Below, piece by piece: positions 43,448 through 53,197 of a DNA stretch of 64,000 nt; the first letter of the stretch is position 1, and each line of letters starts with the position of its first letter. Source of the stretch: Salinispirillum marinum (lineage in GTDB: Bacteria; Pseudomonadota; Gammaproteobacteria; Pseudomonadales; Natronospirillaceae). The position numbers and the translations under genes are program-made. The DNA lies in NCBI RefSeq assembly GCF_042651565.1, contig NZ_JBHSDF010000003.1, one strand, 5' to 3'. The notes beneath the pieces are model-generated. The model did not search any database, had not been told where the DNA came from, and worked only from the letters and a program-made list of their open reading frames with translations.

Positions 43448-44980
43448 ATGACTGAAAACATGGTGTTTGCTACGGAATCTGCTACGGATGCAACGCAAGG
43501 TGAAGTATGGAAGATTCTCATTGTTGATAACGAACCCTCCGTACACCAAGTGACTCAACTGGCCTTAAAACAATATCGCATTGAAGGCCGCGCTCTGCAC
43601 TTACTCAGTGCGTATTCAGCACAAGAAGCCTTACAAGTACTGCAACTTGAACCCGACGTTGCACTGGCCCTGATAGATGTCGTTATGGAAACCGATAATG
43701 CCGGCCTTGACCTTGTGCACGCGATTCGTCGCCAGCTACACATGGCTGACATACGCTTGGTATTACGCACCGGACAACCAGGGCAGGCACCCGAACACGA
43801 AGTCATCGAAGACTACGACATCAACGACTACAAAGAAAAAACCGACTTAACCCGGCAAAAACTCCGTACCCTGTGTTACAGCACGGTCCGCGCCTACCGC
43901 GATCTGCGTTTAATTCGGCAGCAGCAAAGCGGCTTGAGAAATGTATTACTGGCTACCCGAAAAACCCTGGCGGCCGCCAACTTGACGACCTTCGGCGATG
44001 TGGTGCAAGAACAGCTTACCGCCCTGTTCGGCATACCGACCCCCGAGCTTTGGGGCATAACGTTGGTGCCTGACGACGGCTCCGGCTACTCCTACTTGCA
44101 CGTTCTGCAGGCCGAAAATCAGAATGTGGTGGTTGGGTATCAATCCAATATCAAACAATTACCCGGCAGCTTACGCAGCCTCATCGCCGCTGCCATGGCA
44201 ACCACACGAGCGCAACACAATGAACAGTATTACATGGTCTATCAACACAGTGCGCCCGAACTCCATGCTTTTTTACTGGTAAGGATGAGCGAACCCAGCG
44301 GCTACCAGCGTGAATTGGTGAGCCTGTATGGAGCCAACCTGTTGCTTATTTATCAAAGTTTGTTGCTACGGGAAGAGATCGTCGATACCCAAAAAGAACT
44401 GGTCAACCGGCTGGGCAATGCGGTTGAAATGCGCAGCAAGGAAACGGGCGCGCACGTTCAGCGCGTAGGGTTAATTGCCGAAAAGCTGGGCGAATACTAT
44501 GGCCTAAACAGCTATCAGTGCGAACTGTTACGCCACGCCGCACCCTTACACGATTTAGGAAAAGTAGCGATTCCCGACGCAGTATTAAACAAACCGGGAA
44601 AATTGGACCCGGCAGAATGGTCCGTCATGAAGCAACACGCACAAATGGGGCACGACATATTGGCCCAATCCAAGCGTCCGATTCTTCGCATGGCCGCATC
44701 AATTGCCCTGACCCACCATGAATACTGGGATGGGAATGGTTACCCGAACGGCATCTCTGGCAGCGCAATACCGATAGAGGGCCGAATAACGGCATTGGCG
44801 GATGTGTTTGATGCCTTAGGGTCAACACGGTGCTACAAAACACCGTGGAATGAATCGGCAATTAAAAACTTTTTGCACGATCATTCGGGTAAGCAATTCG
44901 AACCCAAACTGGTGTCTATTCTGCTGTCAAAATGGGAAGAATTTACGGATATCAGGCGCACGTACCCGGATGCAGATTGA
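43448..44980 (+). CDS. Response regulator with DUF3369 and HD-GYP phosphodiesterase domains
   Basis: The 510-residue protein has an N-terminal receiver domain (phospho-acceptor Asp in LALIDVVMETDNAG) and a DUF3369 sensory-type middle (~155-310). A C-terminal HD-GYP domain has HDLGKVAIPD, HHEYWDGNGYP and ITALADVFDAL. The HD and GYP motifs are intact, so it probably hydrolyses cyclic di-GMP when phosphorylated. AAGGAG precedes ATG 43448; the GTG at 43391 is less likely. The cognate kinase is not adjacent. Confidence 0.92.
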   Translation: MTENMVFATESATDATQGEVWKILIVDNEPSVHQVTQLALKQYRIEGRALHLLSAYSAQEALQVLQLEPDVALALIDVVMETDNAGLDLVHAIRRQLHMADIRLVLRTGQPGQAPEHEVIEDYDINDYKEKTDLTRQKLRTLCYSTVRAYRDLRLIRQQQSGLRNVLLATRKTLAAANLTTFGDVVQEQLTALFGIPTPELWGITLVPDDGSGYSYLHVLQAENQNVVVGYQSNIKQLPGSLRSLIAAAMATTRAQHNEQYYMVYQHSAPELHAFLLVRMSEPSGYQRELVSLYGANLLLIYQSLLLREEIVDTQKELVNRLGNAVEMRSKETGAHVQRVGLIAEKLGEYYGLNSYQCELLRHAAPLHDLGKVAIPDAVLNKPGKLDPAEWSVMKQHAQMGHDILAQSKRPILRMAASIALTHHEYWDGNGYPNGISGSAIPIEGRITALADVFDALGSTRCYKTPWNESAIKNFLHDHSGKQFEPKLVSILLSKWEEFTDIRRTYPDAD

Positions 44981-44984
44981 TCAT

Positions 44985-45010
44985 AGGGCTCTCTTTATCG
45001 AGCCCTTGTC
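44985..45010. terminator. Convergent terminator between the HD-GYP gene and tolC
   Basis: AGGGCTC (44985-44991) and GAGCCCT (45000-45006) form a 7-bp stem with an 8-base loop, followed by TTGTCCTTG. It lies between two convergent genes. Confidence 0.5.
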
Positions 45011-45038
45011 CTTGTGTACACAGCACAGCGTACCGATG

Positions 45039-46370
45039 TTAGCGCATAAAGCCCGCTAACCAGGCAATATCCGCATCCGTCAAATCGCCTGCGGCTTCTT
45101 TCAACTTGAAGTAGTTACTGATGAAATCATAACGTGCAATCGACAAGTTCGTTTGTGCGGTTAACAGAGCGCGTTGGGCATTTAAGACTTCGACCACATT
45201 GCGCGAGCCCACTTCGTAACCCAATTCTGTCGCCTCCGCCGCACTGGCGCGGCTCGACACAACCTGACGCAACGCATTCAGGTTGGATAAGTCGGCACGC
45301 ACTTGCTGGTAATACTGGCGCACGGCCAATTCAATCTGGCGCTCCTGACCATCATAGTTGGCTTGCGCAGACTCCAGCTGAAAACTGAGGCGACTCAACC
45401 CCGACTGGCGACTTCCGGCATCAAACAGAGGCACGCTGACCGTTGCGGTAATGGCTATAAGAAAACTGGTATTGTCCTGATAGTTGTCTAACGGTGCACC
45501 ATTCTGTCCTACACGGTCCCAGTCATAGCTGGTGTTGTACCCATACCGCGCAACGCCATTGATTTGCGGCACCAAGTCCGCCTGTGTTGCCCTAAGTTCG
45601 TCTTGCGACGCACGGATACCCAACCGTCCGGCCACCAAATTAGGATTCTGTCGGGACTTGTTGATCCACTCCTCCATCGCACCCAGGCTAATATTTTCTG
45701 CATTGAAGGTTGCCGATAGCAATGGCAAGTCACCGATACTCATGCCAGAAAGCTGCGCCAACTGCTGGCGCGCCAAGGCCTCTTGGTTCTGTGCACGTAA
45801 TAGATCGACACGCGTTTGATCCAATACCGCTTGCGCTTCCAACACATCGGTGATGGCCACCAATCCGACATCATAGCGTTCTTGCGCTTGCTCCAACTGA
45901 CGCTCAACAGTCGTCATTACCCGCTCCGTCAATGCCACCTGTTCTTGGCTACGCAACACGCCAAAATACGCATCCGTAACCCGCGTCTTCAGGCTCGCCA
46001 ACACCGCGTCCACGCGTGCTTCACTTTGTGCCGCTAAATTTTGCACCGCATCGTAGGCGGCAAACGCCTGCTGATTGTAGATCGACTGCGTAACCTGCAA
46101 AGCCCCACTGCCACTGAGCACCGTATTGCCATCAAAGAGCCCGTCCTGTTGGCTGTAGCGTGCATCGGCTTCACCATCGAGCGTGACGCGCGGAAGCAGA
46201 CGACTTAAACCCTGCGTCACTTGCGTTTCACTGGCCCGCGCATTGGCCAAAGCGGCACTGAGGTCCGTGTCATTACGCAACGCACTGTTGTACAGGGCAT
46301 CCAAAGACTGGGCTTGCGCACCCACACTCAATACCATGGCAACCACGATCGACCATGCCTTCAATTCCAT
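45039..46370 (-). CDS. tolC: TolC-family outer-membrane channel protein
   Basis: The 443-residue TolC homologue has a signal peptide (VVAMVLSVGAQAQ) and the two-fold repeated coiled-coil/beta structure of the family. Examples are DTDLSAALANARASE, GLVAITDVLEAQAVL and the equivalent NVVEVLNAQRALLTAQTNLSIARYD. It forms the outer-membrane exit of efflux and type I secretion systems. Divergence from nudF is the same as in E. coli, supporting a true TolC. Confidence 0.93.
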   Translation of the reverse strand: MELKAWSIVVAMVLSVGAQAQSLDALYNSALRNDTDLSAALANARASETQVTQGLSRLLPRVTLDGEADARYSQQDGLFDGNTVLSGSGALQVTQSIYNQQAFAAYDAVQNLAAQSEARVDAVLASLKTRVTDAYFGVLRSQEQVALTERVMTTVERQLEQAQERYDVGLVAITDVLEAQAVLDQTRVDLLRAQNQEALARQQLAQLSGMSIGDLPLLSATFNAENISLGAMEEWINKSRQNPNLVAGRLGIRASQDELRATQADLVPQINGVARYGYNTSYDWDRVGQNGAPLDNYQDNTSFLIAITATVSVPLFDAGSRQSGLSRLSFQLESAQANYDGQERQIELAVRQYYQQVRADLSNLNALRQVVSSRASAAEATELGYEVGSRNVVEVLNAQRALLTAQTNLSIARYDFISNYFKLKEAAGDLTDADIAWLAGFMR

Positions 46371-46568
46371 ACGATGCTCCTTTAGGGCACTGATTTATTC
46401 GCAAAAAATGTCAAAAAAATAATTACGCAGATTATGCCCGAATGAGTCACCCACTCATCGCGTTGGACACATTACTTACACTCTGTGCTAGCCTATCATT
46501 TTTAACGCTTTCTTGACCCGTTACCTTTGTCACAACATTTCGACCATCGTTAAAGGCCTGCTCTCACC

Positions 46569-47219
46569 ATGACTGATGAATCTGAGACATCTTTGCGTTC
46601 AGCGCAACACCCACAACGCTTTAGCCTCAGCGATGTCGAGATTGTATCCGACCACTTGGTATACAAGGGGTTCTATGAAATGCGTGAACTGGTCATTCGT
46701 CATGCCTGCTTTTCACGCCCCGCCATCACCATAAAACGTGAACTGATGAACCGGCCGGACGCGGTGGTCGTAATGCTCATTGATCCGCGAGAGGATACGA
46801 CCATACTCATCGAACAGTTTCGTGTGGGCGCACAAAAAGCACCAACACCCTGGCTCATTGAATGTGTCGCCGGCTTGATTGAGCCCAATGAGCAACCTGA
46901 GGAGGTTGCTCGCCGTGAAGCGCTGGAAGAAGCCGGATTGACCATTGGTCGCCTGAAGTGGATCTGCAACTATTTTCCTAGCCCCGGCGGCACCAATGAG
47001 AAGATATTTCTGTATGTTGGCGAAGTCGACGCCTCACAAGCGGGCGGCGTTCATGGCTTGGCCCATGAAGGCGAAGACATCCTTGTGCATAGAATACCGC
47101 TCAGCCAAGCCTTAAACTGGTTGCAAGCGGGTCATATTAACAACGCCGCCAGCATTATTGCGTTGCAATGGCTACAATTGAATCTTGTCTCTTTGAAGAA
47201 TGAATGGGGATTTTCTTGA
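46569..47219 (+). CDS. nudF: ADP-ribose pyrophosphatase
   Basis: NudF hydrolyses ADP-ribose to AMP and ribose-5-phosphate. The 216-residue product has the full Nudix box, from GLIEPNEQPEEVARRE through ALEEAGL. Its stop overlaps the start of the yqiB-like gene, and it leads the nudF-yqiB-cpdA-parE group. Confidence 0.94.
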   Translation: MTDESETSLRSAQHPQRFSLSDVEIVSDHLVYKGFYEMRELVIRHACFSRPAITIKRELMNRPDAVVVMLIDPREDTTILIEQFRVGAQKAPTPWLIECVAGLIEPNEQPEEVARREALEEAGLTIGRLKWICNYFPSPGGTNEKIFLYVGEVDASQAGGVHGLAHEGEDILVHRIPLSQALNWLQAGHINNAASIIALQWLQLNLVSLKNEWGFS

Positions 47220-47659
47220 AATCCAGCTATGTGCCAGATTTAAAAGCGCAAGCCGCCATTTGCGAAGGCAACTTCGCCCGCTTGCGGCGCTGCCTGCCGG
47301 ACTTCACCGTCGGCCAGGATGTGAACTTCGTGCTTGAGTCAGCACAGCATTTAAGTGCGGACATTACATTGACGGTGATTGAGCGCTTCCGCTACACCGC
47401 CAGCGTGGAAATTACCGTGCACCAGCACCAAGTCCCGGACTATGTGGCGCGACAGACGTTCATGGTCCGGGTCTATTTGGATGCCAATACAGCGGAAGTG
47501 GTGACCTTTGCCCGTCGAGGCAGCTTTCAGGGCGTGTACCCTTACCCCAACCCCGACATGTTTCATGCCGATGAAAAAGACCAATTGAATCGCTGGCTAT
47601 CAGAGTGGTTACAACTACTTTTTAGTCATGGCCGCAGCGCCGAGAGCATTACATTTTGA
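47216..47659 (+). CDS. yqiB: YqiB family protein (DUF1249)
   Basis: The 147-residue protein of DUF1249 resembles E. coli YqiB in the N-terminal CEGNFARLRRCLPD and the C-terminal YPNPDMFHADEKDQLNRWLSEWL. Its role is unknown. I prefer TTG 47216 because translation from it aligns with the E. coli N-terminus and GGGGA lies five bases before; ATG 47204 is the alternative. It overlaps the nudF stop. Confidence 0.88.
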   Translation: MKSSYVPDLKAQAAICEGNFARLRRCLPDFTVGQDVNFVLESAQHLSADITLTVIERFRYTASVEITVHQHQVPDYVARQTFMVRVYLDANTAEVVTFARRGSFQGVYPYPNPDMFHADEKDQLNRWLSEWLQLLFSHGRSAESITF

Positions 47660-47789
47660 TACCCAGTCGACATTATGCGAATTTACCCCGCATAAAGACG
47701 TTTCGAAAGCTGTTAATTTGGTAAGTTTTTTGCCAGACTCACTATCATTACATGAGTGATCTGGCTTTATAGACTCAGAGAATTGCGCA

Positions 47790-48584
47790 ATGGAACAGCA
47801 TCACCCGTGGCGTATTGTCCAACTGACGGACAGCCATTTATACAAAGACCCAGACAGCCGACTCATGGGCATGAACACCGCGCAAAGCTTTGCCGCAGTG
47901 GTCGACCTCGTGCGTCTGGAACGCCCGCAGATTGATGCAATCTTAGGGACCGGGGACATTACCCAAGATGCGTCAATAGAGGCCTATGATCGCTTTCGGC
48001 AAAGCGCACTTGCGCTGTGCCCCAACATGGTCTGGATCCCAGGCAACCATGACGAAGCGGCACTGATGCAACGCCTGCCGTTTCCGACCGACCACAATCA
48101 ACGCTTGCTCGACAATGATTTCTGGCGCATCGTGTTGCTGGATTCGTCCATTCTTAAAACCGTCCATGGCAAGTTGTCGAAAGATGAACTGACGTTCTTG
48201 GATGACGCACTGGCCTCGGCGGGTGACCGCTTTGTGATGATCGCCATGCACCACAACCCCATCCCTTCTGGTAGCGTCTGGCTCGACAACCACAGCTTGC
48301 AGAATACTGATGACTTTCACGCCGTTATCGATCGTTACCCTAAGGTGAAAGTGATCCTTTGGGGTCACATTCACCAACAGGTGGATAAGAACATTCAGGG
48401 GCGACGTTATCTCGCCACCCCATCTACTTGTGTGCAATTCGCGCCACACCAAGTAGACTTCAAGGCTGACGATGCACCGCCCGGATATCGTTGGCTCGAC
48501 CTCTACCCTGATGGTCACATAGAAACCGCCGTTTCACGCGTCAACGTGAAATTGGATGTTGATCTAAAGAGCGGCGGCTATTAG
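47790..48584 (+). CDS. cpdA: 3',5'-cyclic-AMP phosphodiesterase
   Basis: CpdA lowers cAMP and so modulates CRP. The 264-residue calcineurin-like metallophosphoesterase has the metal-binding blocks LTDSHLYKD, GTGDITQD, GNHDE and WGHIHQQ. It sits in the conserved place between yqiB and parE, without the yqiA found there in E. coli. Confidence 0.93.
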   Translation: MEQHHPWRIVQLTDSHLYKDPDSRLMGMNTAQSFAAVVDLVRLERPQIDAILGTGDITQDASIEAYDRFRQSALALCPNMVWIPGNHDEAALMQRLPFPTDHNQRLLDNDFWRIVLLDSSILKTVHGKLSKDELTFLDDALASAGDRFVMIAMHHNPIPSGSVWLDNHSLQNTDDFHAVIDRYPKVKVILWGHIHQQVDKNIQGRRYLATPSTCVQFAPHQVDFKADDAPPGYRWLDLYPDGHIETAVSRVNVKLDVDLKSGGY

Positions 48585-48625
48585 GGTACAGGGCAACAAC
48601 GGACCTAACCATAAGATCCCAAAGT

Positions 48626-50521
48626 ATGAGTAAGACAGATTATTCTGCCCAGTCCATTGAGGTTCTCAGTGGACTCGAACCTGTGCGCAAACGCCCAGGC
48701 ATGTACACCGAAACCTCACGCCCTAACCATTTGGCGCAAGAGGTCATAGACAACTCGGTCGACGAAGCGCTGTCCGGACATGCCACGCAAATCAATGTTA
48801 TTCTGCATAAAGACGGCTCGCTCTCAGTGGTGGACGATGGCCGCGGTATGCCCGTCGACATTCACCCCGAAGAAGGGGTCAGCGGCGTCGAACTTATCCT
48901 TACCCGCCTGCACGCCGGGGGCAAGTTCTCCGGAGACAACTATCAGTTTTCCGGTGGTTTACACGGGGTCGGGGTATCGGTGGTAAATGCCTTGTCGACC
49001 TGGCTGGAAGTCACCGTATGGCGTGATGGACAGGTCCACCAGATTCGCTTTGAAAACAGTGAGAAAGCATCCGAATTGCAGGTCATCGATACCTGCGCAA
49101 AACGCAAAACAGGCACCAAGGTTCACTTCTTCCCGGATGGGCACTTCTTTGATAGCCCACGCATTCTGGCGAGTCGCCTTAAGCATGTATTACGGGCCAA
49201 AGCCGTTTTATGCCCTGGTTTGCGCGTTACCCTGCTGGACGAAGAGCATGACACCCAAGACGAATGGTATTACGAAGACGGACTGCGCGATTACCTGTTA
49301 GGCACCACCCGCCTCTATGAAACCATTCCGGCTGAACCCTTCACCGGCCAGTTTGCGGGCGAAAAAGAAGCCGCCGACTGGGCTGTACAATGGCTACCCG
49401 AAGGTGGCGAAGGCATTACCGAAAGCTACGTTAATCTCATACCGACGGCTCTTGGCGGTACGCACGTTAACGGGCTGAGAACCGGCTTGCTGGAAGCCAT
49501 GCGCGAGTTCTGTGAATTCCGCAACCTGTTACCGCGCGGTTTGCGACTCACGCCGGAAGATATCTGGGACCGCTGCAATTATGTATTGTCGGCAAAAATG
49601 CGCGATCCGCAGTTTTCGGGGCAAACGAAGGAACGCCTGTCCTCGCGGGAAATGTCGTCCTTCATCTCCGGCGTGGTGAAAGACGCGTTCAGTTTATGGC
49701 TGAATCAGCACCCGGAAGCGGGTGAACAACTGGCGGAAATGGTGATTTCGTCGGCCCAAAGCCGCATGAAGGCCGCGAAAAAAGTCACTCGCAAGAAAAT
49801 CACGCAAGGCCCTGCTTTACCCGGAAAATTAGCCGATTGTTCCGGTGTTGATGCCATGCGCGGCGAACTCTTCCTAGTGGAAGGTGACTCGGCAGGCGGA
49901 TCAGCCAAACAAGCCCGCGACCGTGTCTTTCAAGCCATTCTGCCGCTTCGAGGCAAAATTCTTAACACCTGGGAAGTGGATAGCCAAGAACTCCTAGCAT
50001 CACAGGAAGTGCATGATATCGCGGTGGCACTCGGCGTCGACCCGGATTCGGACGACATCAGCGGTTTGCGCTACGGTAAAATCTGCATCTTAGCCGACGC
50101 CGACAGCGACGGCTTGCACATTGCGACACTGCTATGTGCGTTATTGGTTCGTCACTTCCCAACCTTGGTATCTAATGGCCATGTTTATGTGGCCATGCCG
50201 CCGTTGTACCGCATTGATCTCGGTAAGGATATTTTCTATGCCTTGGACGATGCTGAACGCGATGGCATTTTGGACCGCCTAAAGGCCGAAAACCGCAAGG
50301 GAAAAGTACAGGTAACGCGCTTTAAAGGCTTGGGTGAAATGAATCCATTGCAGTTGCGTGAAACGACCATGGATCCGGACACCCGCCGCCTGGTGCAGTT
50401 GACCATCGACGACCCGGAAGGCACGCATCAAATCATGGATATGTTGCTGGCGAAAAAGCGTTCCGGTGACCGTAAAACCTGGCTCGAAAGCAAAGGCAAT
50501 CTGGCCGACATCGTGGCTTAG
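48626..50521 (+). CDS. parE: DNA topoisomerase IV subunit B
   Basis: ParE is the ATPase subunit of topoisomerase IV, which decatenates sister chromosomes. The 631-residue protein has the GHKL ATP site (EVIDNSVDEALSGHA, GLHGVGVSVVNALS). The TOPRIM domain has EGDSAGGSAKQARDR and DADSDGLHI, where gyrase B would have a longer insert. Length matches ParE (E. coli 630). The partner parC is outside the window. Confidence 0.97.
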   Translation: MSKTDYSAQSIEVLSGLEPVRKRPGMYTETSRPNHLAQEVIDNSVDEALSGHATQINVILHKDGSLSVVDDGRGMPVDIHPEEGVSGVELILTRLHAGGKFSGDNYQFSGGLHGVGVSVVNALSTWLEVTVWRDGQVHQIRFENSEKASELQVIDTCAKRKTGTKVHFFPDGHFFDSPRILASRLKHVLRAKAVLCPGLRVTLLDEEHDTQDEWYYEDGLRDYLLGTTRLYETIPAEPFTGQFAGEKEAADWAVQWLPEGGEGITESYVNLIPTALGGTHVNGLRTGLLEAMREFCEFRNLLPRGLRLTPEDIWDRCNYVLSAKMRDPQFSGQTKERLSSREMSSFISGVVKDAFSLWLNQHPEAGEQLAEMVISSAQSRMKAAKKVTRKKITQGPALPGKLADCSGVDAMRGELFLVEGDSAGGSAKQARDRVFQAILPLRGKILNTWEVDSQELLASQEVHDIAVALGVDPDSDDISGLRYGKICILADADSDGLHIATLLCALLVRHFPTLVSNGHVYVAMPPLYRIDLGKDIFYALDDAERDGILDRLKAENRKGKVQVTRFKGLGEMNPLQLRETTMDPDTRRLVQLTIDDPEGTHQIMDMLLAKKRSGDRKTWLESKGNLADIVA

Positions 50522-50546
50522 CGTGATAGCATGAGGGTTGGTGGGG

Positions 50547-51806
50547 CTACTGCGGGTTATGAGAAACGATCTTCTCTACCTGCCGCAAGGTTGCCCCCTG
50601 ATTCTCGGTTAACACCTTTACACCAGCTTCGCCCGCTTGACGCCGAGCCGTCTCATCACTTAACCATGCCAACAATGATGACGACAACGCAGAGGCCCCG
50701 ACACGGCGCAATGCACCCGCTTGATGAAGGGTATCGCTGATGGCTTGAAAATTGAAAACAGACTCCCCCGTCAATACCGGCACCCCGAACAGCAAAGGCT
50801 CCAAGGGATTGTGACTACCGCGCGTTACCCAGCTCCCGCCCACCAAGGCAATATCCGCCAAGCCATAAAACACATTTAACTCCCCGAGCGTATCCAGCAA
50901 CCATACGCTGTGCTCACGGTTAGGAGACTGTTGTTCGGAACGGCTGCAATAGCTAATGTTGCGTTTTTCTAATAGTTCTCTAACGGCTTTGAAACGGTCA
51001 GGATGACGGGGTGCCAACACCAGCAAAAGCTCGGGATGTACTTGCCGCAACGGAAGGTAGGCATCGAGAATCAGCGCCTCTTCGCCATCATGTGTACTGC
51101 CCGCCACCAGAGTACGCCGCCGAGCGACCCAGGGCTTTAAATCCTCCAGAACCGCACGCGTTTGGTGGTCCAAGCGCATATCGAATTTAACCGAGCCGGT
51201 GACCACCACCTGACGCGCGCCCAAGTCACGAAAGCGAGCGGCATCGGCGTCCGCCTGCGCTAACACCATCGTTAACGCCGAGAAGGCGGGCCGACTTAGG
51301 GCGGCAACGCGCTGATACCCCTTGGCTGAACGCGCAGACATACGCGCATTCGCTAGGGTAACGGGCACGCCCTGCGCCACCGCTAAGGCAATTAAATTCG
51401 GCCAAACCTCAGTCTCCAAGAGAATCAACTGTTGCGGTTGATAGCGGTCAAACAAGGGCTTCAGCATCGGCGTCAGGTCAACCGGCATATATTGGTGCAG
51501 CACCGGCACGGCCCATTTTTGAACCAAGTCTGACCCGGTTGGGGTGGTCGTGGTGACCAAGAATTGCGTGTTGGGTAGCGCATCGCGCAAAGCCGTAACC
51601 AATAATTGCGCCACCATGGATTCACCCACCGAGACGGCATGAATCCAAATTAATGGCTGCGCCGGATTGGCGGAGCACACAGGACGCCCCAAACGCTCGG
51701 CCCAACGCTTTCGATACGCCGGAACTTTACCCGCGCGATACCAAAAACGGGCAAAGACCACCGGTAAAAGCAGCAAATACAACGTGGAATACAGAAAGCG
51801 CGCCAT
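50547..51806 (-). CDS. waaA: 3-deoxy-D-manno-octulosonic-acid (Kdo) transferase
   Basis: WaaA adds Kdo to lipid A precursors in the inner membrane. The 419-residue GT30 enzyme has an N-terminal membrane anchor (YSTLYLLLLPVVFARFWYRAG), IWIHAVSVGES, ILLETEVWPNL and the C-terminal GGSWVTRGSHNPLEPLLFGVPVL. It converges on parE with 25 bases between. Confidence 0.96.
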   Translation of the reverse strand: MARFLYSTLYLLLLPVVFARFWYRAGKVPAYRKRWAERLGRPVCSANPAQPLIWIHAVSVGESMVAQLLVTALRDALPNTQFLVTTTTPTGSDLVQKWAVPVLHQYMPVDLTPMLKPLFDRYQPQQLILLETEVWPNLIALAVAQGVPVTLANARMSARSAKGYQRVAALSRPAFSALTMVLAQADADAARFRDLGARQVVVTGSVKFDMRLDHQTRAVLEDLKPWVARRRTLVAGSTHDGEEALILDAYLPLRQVHPELLLVLAPRHPDRFKAVRELLEKRNISYCSRSEQQSPNREHSVWLLDTLGELNVFYGLADIALVGGSWVTRGSHNPLEPLLFGVPVLTGESVFNFQAISDTLHQAGALRRVGASALSSSLLAWLSDETARRQAGEAGVKVLTENQGATLRQVEKIVSHNPQ

Positions 51807-51897
51807 AGAAAGACTTTAGGTATCAAAGGTGTCGCGCATTATGACCGGTTGGTCTTCCACTCGCAACGCAGCCAACCCATGGCATGCCCGGTAAGGT

Positions 51898-52050
51898 TTA
51901 CAGGTAATCTTCTGGTTGGTCGCCCTCTGACTCATGGGAAACAGCCTTATTCCGCTTGCCCATAATGAGAATAGGTTGATGGGACTCGGCCGTTTCATCA
52001 ATCAGCCGATAGAGGTAACTGCACGCTTCTGTAGCTGTGATTCCGGTCAT
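51898..52050 (-). pseudogene. Truncated YefM/Phd-type antitoxin relic
   Basis: A 50-codon frame starts at ATG 52050 with an AGAGG ribosome site. Its first 37 residues match the conserved start of Phd/YefM antitoxins: MTGITATEACSYLYRLID, ETAESHQPILIMGKRNKAV. The rest of the domain (normally to ~80 residues) is replaced by SHESEGDQPEDYL and a stop. No YoeB/Txe toxin frame is found downstream before waaA. I read this as a broken antitoxin gene left from a lost toxin-antitoxin pair. A short functional DNA-binding peptide cannot be excluded. Confidence 0.7.
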
Positions 52051-52201
52051 GACACACCTCTTGCGTGTTCGAGTTTTTCAACACTTTACGCCATTAAGTA
52101 CGTAATGACGTTCGAAATTCAGCTAACCCGTTGCGTAGGCGGATTTATAGTTGGTACAAAGCCAGAATAAAATAGCCATCACCGCGTACGTTAAAAAACA
52201 A

Positions 52202-52495
52202 CTACACCAAATACCTTGCGACTAATGACGCTACCTGAAAAGTCGCAAAAGTGACCCAGCCAAACATCAATGGCTTTTGAATTGGGCCTTTCATGCTCTC
52301 ACTTAACGGCTGTAAGAAGAATTTAGGACTTAAAGCCCAACTGACGAAGAATGCAAGCAAGCCAAGACTCTGCAATGAAGTGCTAATCTCCGTAACAGCA
52401 GCTTTTCGAGAAATTTCTGTTGCAAGGACAACTGCGCATACCAGCCAAAAGGCTGCGACGCACCTCTCCTTAATTGTCCATGTTCTGATATCCAT
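52202..52495 (-). CDS. Small membrane protein of unknown function
   Basis: The 97-residue protein has about three hydrophobic segments (near 11-27, 44-58, 76-95). AAGGAGACAGT precedes the start, a strong ribosome site. No family is recognised. It belongs to the accessory stretch beginning at the antitoxin relic. Confidence 0.65.
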   Translation of the reverse strand: MDIRTWTIKERCVAAFWLVCAVVLATEISRKAAVTEISTSLQSLGLLAFFVSWALSPKFFLQPLSESMKGPIQKPLMFGWVTFATFQVASLVARYLV

Positions 52496-52554
52496 ACTGT
52501 CTCCTTATGCCCGCAACGACAAGGCCGCCACGGTACTTGCGATTATAAAATGTG

Positions 52555-52800
52555 TTAGCAGTCACCACCACCGCCAGAGTCCCCAACGTCAAAAAATGCC
52601 GCACCAACGCTCACGCGATCGTCGGCTTGACCCTTTGCCTTAAATTCTTCGTCCAAATTTTGCTTCGCCGCTTGTATTGCTTGCTTCTCTTCTTGCGTGA
52701 ATCGCTGATCCAGCTCCAACTCAGCACCGCAATACATGCATCTGTCCGTCGTTGTCTTTTGGATTCTGCGGCCGCAACTCGTGCAATTGCCTTTATCCAT
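52555..52800 (-). CDS. Small zinc-ribbon protein
   Basis: The 81-residue protein has an N-terminal zinc ribbon with two CxxC knuckles (CTSC and CMYC) separated by 12 residues. A helix (TQEEKQAIQAAKQNLDEEF) follows, and the tail ends GDSGGGGDC. GGGGAGG lies four bases before ATG 52800, so I prefer it over the in-frame ATG 21 bases upstream. Its function is unknown. Confidence 0.7.
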   Translation of the reverse strand: MDKGNCTSCGRRIQKTTTDRCMYCGAELELDQRFTQEEKQAIQAAKQNLDEEFKAKGQADDRVSVGAAFFDVGDSGGGGDC

Positions 52801-52951
52801 CGAACCTCCCCTAAACATCAAGCCCCGAAAGTTAGCACCAACTATCGCTCAGCTTACAGCTAGAATATGCCCGGTAGAGCTGCTTGTTAACTGCGCATAC
52901 ATGAAATACCATAACTACACGCATAAATAATGCGCATCAGGAGCAAACGCT

Positions 52952-53197
52952 ATGCACGCCAACTTCGACCAACAAGCACCCAAAAAAGCCACCAACCTAA
53001 CCATAAACAGCGATCTTTTGAACAAAGCCAAAAACTTGAAAATAAACCTTTCTGCCACCCTTGAACAAGCATTAATTGTAGAAGTGAAGAAAACACAGAG
53101 CGAACTGTGGCTGAAAGAAAATAAAGACGCCATAGATGAGCTAAACAAACTTAGCGAAGAAAACGGCTTATTTTCAGATTCGTTTAGGAGCTTCTGA
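52952..53197 (+). CDS. ccdA: CcdA-type antitoxin
   Basis: CcdA represses its own operon and wraps around CcdB to neutralise it. The 81-residue product has an N-terminal ribbon-helix-helix (ATNLTINSDLLNKAKNLKIN, LSATLEQAL). The C-terminal CcdB-binding tail is ENKDAIDELNKLSEENGLFSD. The stop overlaps ccdB by one base (TGATG). A BREX or phage context is not seen; it lies in a small accessory island. Confidence 0.9.
   Translation: MHANFDQQAPKKATNLTINSDLLNKAKNLKINLSATLEQALIVEVKKTQSELWLKENKDAIDELNKLSEENGLFSDSFRSF

Noticed and set aside
51816..52001. A 61-codon minus-strand frame between waaA and the antitoxin relic
   Set aside because: It overlaps the antitoxin frame, has no ribosome site and no recognisable similarity. 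It could hold a decayed fragment but I cannot support it.
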